Assembly (NCBI RefSeq): GCF_000721235.1
Contig: NZ_JOFH01000058.1
Span: 1-27,196, forward strand
Source of the DNA: Streptomyces olivaceus
GTDB lineage: Bacteria; Actinomycetota; Actinomycetes; Streptomycetales; Streptomycetaceae
Reading direction: 5' to 3'
Length of the DNA: 27,196 nt
Shown here: piece by piece, positions 8,401 through 16,900 of the stretch
Numbering within the stretch: the stretch's first letter is position 1
How the letters are laid out: every line of letters begins with the position of its first letter
Notes under the pieces: generated by a model
Told to the model about the DNA's origin: nothing
Database searches by the model: none
What the model saw: only the letters and a program-made list of their open reading frames with translations
Position numbers and translations under genes: made by a program

Positions 8401-10962
8401 CCGCTGATCGGCGGGGCCGTCGAGGGCTCGACGGCGACGGTCCCGGAGCCGCGCTTCACCGAGCAGACCATGCTGTTCGCGTCGGGGCCGACGCAGGAGA
8501 CGCTGGTGCCCGCCGAGGCGGAGGACGAACCGCTCATCGACCTTCAGGCGGTGGAGGCGAGCGGTCAGTCCAGGCGTGGTGCGCCGAGGCAGTCCAAGCA
8601 GCGGACCTGGCGCAACACCATCCCGCTGGTCGAGCTGGATGACTGGCTGGACTTCCTCGAAGCGCTGCTGGGCACCGTCGACCCCGACGAGCAGAACCTG
8701 GTGACCGAGTTCGACAACCTGGACGCGTTGAAGGACTTCGAGAAGAACCTCCCCCGCCTGATGGGGATGGACCTCGCAGACCCGGAGACCCGCTTCCCCT
8801 GGATGCACACGGTCACCAACATCGCGGACGAACAGGGTTTCCTGCACTGGGAACTGGACTTCGCGCTCGTCTTCGCCCAGGGCGGTGGGTTCGACTTGCA
8901 GGTGGGTAATCCGCCGTGGGTGCGGCCTCGGTGGAACGAGGGCTCGGTGCTGGCGGAGCACGAGCCGTGGTTCGAACTCACGGAGCGAGCGTCAACGGCG
9001 GAGAAGGAGAAGCGGCGGGCCGAGCTTCTGCGGCTGCCGAAGGCACGTCAGTACGTGCTGGCCGAGCTGACCAACGTCAGCGGGCAGGTCGCGGTCTTCG
9101 GAGCCTCGCAGGTGTATCCGCTGCTGACCGGCACACAGCCGGACCTGTACCGGGCGTTCATGTGCCAGGTGTGGGCCCACGCTTCGGCTTGGGGAACAAC
9201 AGGGCTGGTTCACCCCGACTCTCACTTCACAGGCGATAAGGAAGGGGCACTGAGAGAAGCCGCCTACCGACGGCTTCGCATTCACGGTGACTTCGTCAAC
9301 TCGGGGCAGAAATTCTTCCCGAGGCCGGTGGGCGACACCGCTCACTTCGGCGTGCACGTGTATGGCCGCCAGCAGGAGATCGGCTTCGACCACTTGTCCT
9401 GGCTGGTGTCGGCAGACGCCCTGCGCTTCTCTGCCGAGCATGACGGCAGCGGTGAGGTGCCCGGCATCCGTTACCGCAACGGCGAGTTCGACGAGCGTCC
9501 GCACCGGTCGCGGGTGGTGCGCGTTGATACGGACTTGTTGGCCGTCTGGCAGCGCCTGCTGGACGAAGAAGATGAACCGGTCAGGCGGGCACGGTTGCTA
9601 TTCCCAGTGAGCGCAGCAGAGGCCAGCGCAATTGTTGCGTTGGCGGACTATCCGCTGCGGTTGCGCACCTTCTCGCCGCAGATCAGCGCCGGCTATCACG
9701 AAAGTGGCGCCAAGAAGGACAAACTGATCGACTACAACCGGCCCGACGCTTCCACCGGCTTGGCGTATCAGCCGGACCGCTGGCGTCATGTGATCCTCAA
9801 GGGCACGCAGATCAGCGTTGCTACTCCGATCTTCAAGCGTCACGACGCCAACAGCAACGATCCATATGGGGCAGACCTCGTCAGCATCCCACCGCAGTTC
9901 GTCCCAGACACCGAATACGTACGGGCGGAGGGCCGACACCAAGAGTTTCTGACAGCCCAGGATCGTTGGGTCGACCACCGCGCTCTGACGCGTCTCCGAT
10001 CGAGCAAGAAGGCAGTGGCACGCGCTCGTCAACAGGTCGCTCGGGTAGAACATGTGCCTCTGGAGCAAGCTGGTCCTTCCCGAGTCGACGCCGTGCTCAC
10101 GGAGCGAGCGAAGAGGCGGTATGCGACGTTCCACAGAGTGGCTTGGCGTCGCCAAATCGCCCCCAACACCGAGCGCGCTCTGTACGCAGCGCTGATTCCG
10201 CCAGGTACTACGCACATCGACGCGGTGCACAGTCTGGTGATGCCGGATCTACGACTGACCGCTTTGGTGTCTGGATTCTGGGCGTCGCTGCCCCTGGACT
10301 ACTTCCTGCGGGCTACAGGACGCGGCGACCTCCGTGTATCAGGGGCCAAGGCGACGCCCGCTCCTCTCCTGAAGCATCCCCTTGCGCCCGCACTCCTCTT
10401 GCGCACCCTAAGGCTCAATTGCCTCACCACCGCCTACGCCGACCTCTGGAAGGAGCTGTACGACCCCACCTGGTCCGCCTACGAACCCTGGGCCCTCCCC
10501 TGGCCCGGTCTGCAGCCCCTCCACGACGTCACCCCCGACTGGCACCGCGACACACCTCTCCGCACCGAACGAGCCCGCCGCTCCGCCCTCGTCGAAATCG
10601 ACGCCCTCGTGGCCGTCTGGCTCGGCATGGACGCCGACGCCCTCATCGCCGCCTACCGGGGCCGTTTCCCCGTGCTGCAGAAGTACGAGGCCGTGACCTG
10701 GTTCGACGCCGAGGGATGGAAGCTCGCCGGCAATGCCCGCACCATCGGCCAGCGCCAGACCAAGGAAACCTGGACCCAGTTCCAGGCCTACCTCGCCGAC
10801 CCCGGCAACGCCCCCGTCCCCGACGGCTACACCGCCCCCTTCTATAAGGCCGACCGCGAAACCGAAATGCGCGAAGCCCACGCCTACTTCCAGAGACGCC
10901 TCGACGAGGCAGTCGCCCGGGGTGAGTGGGACCCGGTGAAGCAGGAGGTGCCCGCCCCGTGA
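5467..10962 (+). CDS. Eco57I/PglX-type N6-adenine DNA methyltransferase, DISARM DrmMI-like
   Basis: The protein is 1831 aa. ATG 5467 overlaps the upstream TGA by 4 bp, with GGAGAG about 12 nt upstream; the frame is open further upstream but those starts lie inside the helicase gene. A LGAVYEGLM segment (about 518-526) precedes the SAM-binding motif I PALGSGAF (648-655). YGVDLN and ELAEVSLWL follow, and the catalytic motif IV NPPW is at 1148-1151. NPPW is the gamma-class N6-adenine signature, seen in type IIG enzymes, PglX and DrmMI. About 490 residues separate motifs I and IV, an unusually long insert. The N-terminal 500 residues have no recognised domain. Codon use shifts to lower GC over roughly residues 1240-1650, where a target-recognition region would be expected. 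Its role is probably to mark host DNA against the restriction part of this operon. Confidence 0.92.
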   Translation: MSTDFDSFSNRGEYLSAHYFAEQLGQDLKKGLLATWTVRETDEKDPRPTPRETVRALRGTYLSEEFRNFFAERAKLDAEDDADENSATAGARFNTHNDGDWCERLSAWHDKVLAALGYSGAPARRQLTVHRAGREHTVATAWHGDGIVAVECGWAAGNDMALDAEGPGRLLHPLRVSGSESYETGQSLATWLFHSELGEPGGEPPRFVLLLCGGVIVLADRQVWGEGRFLAANLDAALERNDRKQGGELATVAALFSHEMLAPAEDGKGPGIDALVKASRDNAVGVSGELREGLQRSVEIIANEVLARLDQAGIEPRRIEDPRLPFAKELTRESLRYLYRILFLLYAEARPELGILPADDGTYEAGYSVARLRELVERDEQLVEEEARNGHHLFASLDVLFNKVNHGHRPYGTEPDDELPDDDEETRKLKAKRRSEDRGLRFEPLRSELFEPKSIRLIGRGILDPRSDEDGEPEWLDLRLRNSALHEVLRLLTMKKAKRRGERGGFISYRNLGINQLGAVYEGLMSYTGIIAEEELCEVAKGGDPEKGSWLVPALRLADYPEKTRVEYDEHDAVRGLRGPKKYKVGEFVYRLAGRDRETSASYYTPESLTKVTVELALKHRLDQERDENDEVVRTRAAELLKYKICEPALGSGAFLNEAINQVAEEYLRRRQDELGVSIPASDALTEKQKVKAYVALHNAYGVDLNATGVELAEVSLWLNTMHPGMRAPWFGLHLRRGNSLIGGRRAVYAGEDVASSAKAWLAAKNTLTPTPLPFLKDGEPQPLPEDSVHQFLLPSPGWAAVTGSKEAKELAKAEVAQLAAWKKGILQRPKRSTAHLNKDGTPKLDKAGKPRREASSQFTRLRDAAKRAEFLWSLVIKRMRLSEAAIARKIDVWGAEPDTPEYDFLRSAAGAVPKEQVMTDLFLATETPYWRLKKVMDAWCALWFWPADRASLLDGTDGVYDDTAVATADALGDLLGVPLIGGAVEGSTATVPEPRFTEQTMLFASGPTQETLVPAEAEDEPLIDLQAVEASGQSRRGAPRQSKQRTWRNTIPLVELDDWLDFLEALLGTVDPDEQNLVTEFDNLDALKDFEKNLPRLMGMDLADPETRFPWMHTVTNIADEQGFLHWELDFALVFAQGGGFDLQVGNPPWVRPRWNEGSVLAEHEPWFELTERASTAEKEKRRAELLRLPKARQYVLAELTNVSGQVAVFGASQVYPLLTGTQPDLYRAFMCQVWAHASAWGTTGLVHPDSHFTGDKEGALREAAYRRLRIHGDFVNSGQKFFPRPVGDTAHFGVHVYGRQQEIGFDHLSWLVSADALRFSAEHDGSGEVPGIRYRNGEFDERPHRSRVVRVDTDLLAVWQRLLDEEDEPVRRARLLFPVSAAEASAIVALADYPLRLRTFSPQISAGYHESGAKKDKLIDYNRPDASTGLAYQPDRWRHVILKGTQISVATPIFKRHDANSNDPYGADLVSIPPQFVPDTEYVRAEGRHQEFLTAQDRWVDHRALTRLRSSKKAVARARQQVARVEHVPLEQAGPSRVDAVLTERAKRRYATFHRVAWRRQIAPNTERALYAALIPPGTTHIDAVHSLVMPDLRLTALVSGFWASLPLDYFLRATGRGDLRVSGAKATPAPLLKHPLAPALLLRTLRLNCLTTAYADLWKELYDPTWSAYEPWALPWPGLQPLHDVTPDWHRDTPLRTERARRSALVEIDALVAVWLGMDADALIAAYRGRFPVLQKYEAVTWFDAEGWKLAGNARTIGQRQTKETWTQFQAYLADPGNAPVPDGYTAPFYKADRETEMREAHAYFQRRLDEAVARGEWDPVKQEVPAP
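10943..10948 (+). promoter_or_regulatory. Ribosome binding site deciding a GTG start
   Basis: AGGAGG lies 10 nt before GTG 10959, inside the last codons of the methyltransferase gene. That GTG overlaps the methylase TGA as GTGA. Another in-frame GTG at 10926 would place this Shine-Dalgarno inside the coding sequence, so 10959 is the better start. Confidence 0.75.
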
Positions 10963-13900
10963 GGCCGACGCTCGAAGCGCAGGGGCTCAAAGAGAGCCTG
11001 CTCCAGTACCTGTCGACGACCTACGCGCTCACCGACGAGGGCGCCAGGGAGTCGCTGCACCGGTTCCTCGGGGACGAGACGTCCGGGATGTTCCGGGGGC
11101 CGTTCCTGCGGATACGCACGCCGTTCACACAGGCGGGCGACTCCTGGAAGGAGCTGCTGGACTGGCGGCGCACGGACGACTGGGCCCCGTACGCCCACCA
11201 GGCCAGGGCGTTCGAGCGACTCTCCTCGGCCCGTGGACGCACGCCCCGGCCGACGCTCGTCACCACCGGCACCGGATCCGGCAAGACCGAGTCCTTCCTC
11301 TACCCGGTCCTGGACCACTGCGCCCGCGAGCGCAACGCGGGGAACACCGGCGTCAAGGCCGTCTTCCTGTACCCGATGAACGCCCTCGCCACCGACCAGG
11401 CACAGCGCATCAACGACCTGCTCTGCGAGCACGACGCCGACCTCGGCAAGCTCCGCGCCGGCCTCTACATCGGTGACCGGGCGGAGACGAAGTACGACCG
11501 GGTCTACACCCGCCGTTCCGACATGTGGGTGTCGCCGCCGGACATCCTGGTCACGAACTACAAGATGCTGGACCTGCTCCTCCAGCGCTCCCAGGACGCC
11601 GCGCTCTGGAACGGCGCGGACATCCGGTACGTCGTCGTGGACGAGTTCCACACCTACGACGGCGCCCAGGGCACCGACGTGGCGATGCTGCTGCGGCGCC
11701 TGGCCGCTGCCGTCGGGGCGTCGGAGCCGGGGAGCCCGCTGGGCGGTATCTGTCCGGTCGCCACGTCCGCGACGCTCGCGTCCGGCACGGACGGCGACGG
11801 CGTGCGTCAGCTTCTCGACGTCGCCACCCAGGTCTTCGGCACGGAGTTCACCGAGGACTCGATCATCGGTGAGGACCGGCAGAGCGTCGACACGTTCATC
11901 CCCCCGGACGACTTCGACCCGGCCCTGCCGGACCCCTCCCCCGACGAACTGGCGCTGCTGCCCGAGCCGTCCCTCGGCGCGGAGGAGTTCGCCGAGCTCG
12001 TCGAGACGGTGGCCGGCACCCGTGACCCGGACCCGTTCCTCCTCGGCCGGAACCTGAAGCGGCAGACGCTGACCTCCGCCGTCATGCAGGCGCTCGACGG
12101 TGAGGTCCGTACCACCGGTGAAGTGCTCGACCTGATGTGGCGCAGGGGCGCGCGATCGTGGGGGAAGACGATCACCGAGCGGCCGGAGGTCGCCGCCTCC
12201 GCCCTCGCCCGGTTCATCGCGCTGCTGGCGGTCGCCCGCGATCCGGAGTCCACGCCGAAGAGCCCGCGGCCCCTGGTGCAGATCGAGGTGCACCAGTGGG
12301 CCCGCTCGGTCTCCCGTCTCGTACGCGGGGTGCTGCCGTGGCCGAAGGCGGAGTTCCAGTGGGACACGGCCGGGGCAGCCGACCGGCAGAGCGACCAGCA
12401 TGCCCGTACCGCGCCGGTCACCACGGCGACGACGGGACAGGCCGCTAACCTGTTCCTGCCCGCCGTCTACTGCCGTGACTGCGGGCGTTCGGGCTGGGCG
12501 GTGTTCTCGCCGGAGACGGACGACGCCCACGTCCAGGTCGACTCGCACAAGATCCGGCGGGCCTCGGTCAGCCAGGACAAGATGCGGGTCCGCAATCTGA
12601 TCGCGGCGACGGACGCCGAGGCCAAGGAGGGCTCCGGTGCCGCGCCGATGGCGTCGGCCGGGCGTGGGGCGGACGGTGGACGGGCCACGTCCGCGCTCTC
12701 CGCCGGGCGGGGCGGGCAGTTGCGGGTGCTGGACGGGCCGAACCGGACGCTGCGGCTGCCAGATCCTGTCAGGGACTTCGACCCCTCGACCGGGGATCCG
12801 CGCCCGGCCACCAGTGACTCGGCCTTCGTCCTGGTGCACCTGGGCGAGACGGCGAACACGGCGGCCGAGGAGGACTGGTGCCCGGCGTGCGGGTCGCGCA
12901 ACACGATCCGCTTCCTCGGCACCGGCGCGGCAGCCCTCGCGGCGGCCTCGGTCACCCAGTTGTTCACGGGGGGTGAGTTGGACGAGGAACAGGGCGAGGA
13001 CAAGACGCTGATGTTCAACGACTCGGTGCAGGACGCCGCGCACCGGGCCGGGTTCGTCGCCTCCCGTTCGTACACCTTCTCCCTGCGTGCCCTGTTCAAG
13101 AAGCACCTGTCGGAGGAGCGTCCGACCGCGCTCAACGACCTGATCGCGGACGTCGTCGCGGCCACCACCGACCGTACGACGCTCGCGGCCGTGGTGCCGA
13201 CGGACCTGCACGACATCGCGGGTGTCCAGCGGCTCCTGTCCGGCCAGGGGCGGGGCGGCGACCGGAAGACGTGGAACCTGATCGGTGAGCGCTTCGCGTT
13301 CGAGGCGCTGATGGAGTTCGGGTTCCGGTCCCGCAACGGCCGCACCCTGGAGCTGACCCGGACGGCGGCGGCCCAGGTGCGGATCGCGAACGTAGCCGCG
13401 GCGGTCGCGCTCGTGAAGGACGCGCACCTGGCCGAGGAGGGCCGGCGCGGCGGGCTGCCGCCCGTCGAACAGGACGACGCCCGTTATCTCGCGTTCCTGC
13501 GGATCCTGCTGGAGCGGCTCCGCACGCGCGGCGCGATCGGTCACAAGTGGCTGGACGGATTTCTGAAGGAGGCCGGGACCAGCCGCTACTTCATCTGGGG
13601 CAAGCGGCCGGTCGGCATGCGCGCCTTCCCCCGGGGCGTCGCGGCTCCGGTGTTCCTCCTGGACCAGCCCAAGACCAACAGCGAGTTCGACTTCGCGACG
13701 GGTCGGCTGTCCTGGTACGAGCGCTGGGCGCAGCGCTGCCTCGACCTGCCCCGCGAGCAGACGGCCGCGTTCTGGAACCGGCTGCTGCCCGAACTGGTTT
13801 CGGCGGGACTGCTGTCGGTGCGGACCCCGGCCGACAGCAGTCTGCGCGTGTACGGGCTGCAGCCGGGCGCGGTCGACGTGCGGCTTCTCGCCGACGACGT

Positions 13901-16900
13901 CGTCAACGAAGCCTTCGTGCGCTGCCCGGTCTGCTTCTGGGAGCAGACGGTCCACCCGGAGCTGCTGGACCAGTGGCACGGGCAGCCGTGTCCGTCGTAC
14001 CGCTGCCGCCGGGGCCGGCTGGTCGCCGGGAACCGCCCGGAGGAGCTGGGCGTGCACCACCGGGACCGGAACTACCGGGACGACTACTACCGGCGGCTGT
14101 ACCGCAAGGCGGGCACCTACCAGGTGGTCACCGCCGAGCACACCGGCATGCTCACCCGGCCGGAACGGGAGCGGGTCGAGGCGGCGTTCAAGCACGGCAC
14201 CGGGTTCAAGGACCCCAACGTGCTGTCGTGCACGCCCACGCTGGAGATGGGCATCGACATCGGCGACCTGTCCGCCGTCGTGTTGGCCGCGCTGCCGCGT
14301 CGGCCCGCCAACTACGCCCAGCAGGTGGGCCGGGCCGGACGGCGGACGGGCAACGCGTTCCTGCTGACGATTCCCGACCGCAGCCGTCGCGACCTGTACT
14401 TCCTGGACCAGCCGCGCGAGATGATCGCCGGCCGGATCGTGCCGCCGGGCAGCCATCTGTCGGCGATCGAGATCCTGCGCCGCCAGTACCTGGCGCATCT
14501 GCTGGACCTGGCCGCGCGCGGGCGACTGCCCCGCCCCGACGGCAGGCCGCTGCCCGCGGTCCCGGCCAGGGCTCCGGAGCTGTTCGGGCCCTCCGGCTAC
14601 CTCGCCGACCTGGTCGAGTCCGCCCTTGCTCGTGGTGGTCAACTGGTCGATGGTTTCCTTAAGCTGTTCCCCGGCGGCGTGAGCGACCAGGCCCGGACCG
14701 AACTGCGCGAGTACGCCACCCGCACCCTGCGCAGCGCGGTGGAGGAGGCCGAACGCCAGTGGCGGCGCGGTGAAGAGGTGCTGCGCCGACGGTTGAGGAT
14801 GATCGGCGAGGCGCGCGACGAGCTGCACGACAGCATCGACGAGCAAGCGCGGCAGAAGGCCGAGCTGGACGCCGAGCACCGGTCGGTCGGCAAGCGGCTG
14901 CTGTCGCTCGGGCTCACCACGGCCCAGCAGGCTCTGTGCGACCTCGGACTGCTGCCGAACTACGCGCTCATCGACGCGGTGACCACGCTGAACGCCACGC
15001 TGTACTGGCCGGACGGTCTCGACGAGAAGACCGGCCGGGAGACGTACCGCTCCAAGCCGCGCGCCTACGACCGGCCCCGCCGTTACGCGCTGTCCGAGTT
15101 CGCGCCGGGCAACACCTTCTACGTCAACGGCTACAAGCACCAGGTCACCGGTCTGGAGATCGGGACCGCCACCGATCCCGACTGGCGGCTGTGGCGGTTC
15201 TGCCAGGAGTGCGGGTACGTGCGCACGGAGAACGCCGAGGCCGACCGCTCGCCGTGCCCGCGCTGCCACAGCGCCCGTATCGCGGACGACGGCTCCTGCC
15301 TGCACAAGGTCGTCGAGCCCGCCGTCGTCACCGCCCGGGACAAGCGCGAGGACGCCCGGATCAGCGACGACAAGGACGACCGGGAGCAGCGGTACTACAC
15401 GGTGATCGACGCGGTCGACATCGCGTTGGAGGACATCGAGCCGAAGACCTCCTGGCGGCACGAGACGCAGACGTTCGGCGTCGACTTCTGCCGCAAGGCG
15501 GTCATCCGGCGGGTGAACGTCGGCCCGATGCGGTTCGACGCGAAGGCGGAGGACGACTTCGCCGGGCACAGCGTGCGGATGGCGCCCTTCCATGTGTGCA
15601 CGGGCTGCGGCGCTGCGACCGCCGACGGGCGGCCCGTCTTCGACCACGACACCGACGCCCTGGACTCCGCGGCGGCGCGCAACCCCAAGCTGAAGCACCA
15701 CCAGCCGTGGTGTCCGCTGCGCCGGGGGACGAAGCCGCAGGACGTGGCGCAGGAACCGGTGCTGCTGGCCCACCAGTTGCGCACCGAGGCGCTGCGGGTG
15801 CTGCTGCCGGCCGCCACCGTCCTGGTCGACGAGAAGATCCACTCCTTCCGGGCGGCGCTGCGACTCGGTGTCGACCACCACTTCGGCGGTGATCCGCAGC
15901 ATCTGGACGCGACCCTGGCCCGGATGCCCGACAACGCCACCGGCGAGACGCGGCACTTCCTGGTGCTCTTCGACCGGCTGCCGGGCGGCACCGGCTATCT
16001 GCACCGGCTCACCGACCCGGCGCACTTCCGGGCGGCCCTCGCCGACGCACGGCGGGCGCTGCTGACGTGCCCGTGCCGCGACGAGGGACGGCTCGCGTGC
16101 CACCGCTGCCTGCACCGCTACACCGAGGAGCGGCACCAGGACACCGTCTCGCGTCTCGAGGCCCTGGGGATCATCAACGACCTGCTGGGCCCGGTCGACC
16201 AGGACGGCGAGCCGGTGCTCGGCGAGGACGGGCGGCCGGTCGACCTGTGGAAGGTCTCGGAGCTGCCCAGTACGGAGCTGATCGGCCTGGACAAGCAGGT
16301 CGAGTCCGACCTGGAGGCCCGGTTCCTGGCCGCCCTGCGGAACTGGACCGGCGGGGAGCAGGACGCCGTACTGGAGGAGAGCAGTACGGCCAGCGGCTAC
16401 CTGCGCTTCAGCCAGGGCGCCAACTGGCGGCTCACCGCCCAGCGGGACATGGAGTTCACCCGGACCGACTTCACGTTCGAGTCCACGGACGGCCCCAAGG
16501 AGTATGTCACCGTCTACCTCGACGGCCACCGCTACCACGCCACCCGCGCGCACAACCGGATCGCGGGGGACTGCGACAAGCGGAACCAGCTGCGGGACAG
16601 GAATCACGTCGTCTTCCAGATCACCTGGGACGACCTGGAGCTGTTCGAGAAGGGCGAGGCGGCGCGGGCCGAGCCGGTCTGGCCGCCGTACCCGCGCAGC
16701 GCGCAGGACACGGCCAGGGACTGGTACGAGGAGATGGGCGGCGAGCGCGCCGACCTCACGGAGGCAGCGTTCGCCAACCCCGTCGACACGCTCCTCGCCT
16801 ACCTGCGCGAGCCGGTCAAGGAGCGGTGGGGGCGGCGTGCCAGGGCTCTGGTAGGCGGCCTCATGGCCGAGCCGGCCGCCCTGGCGATGCAGGCGGACCG

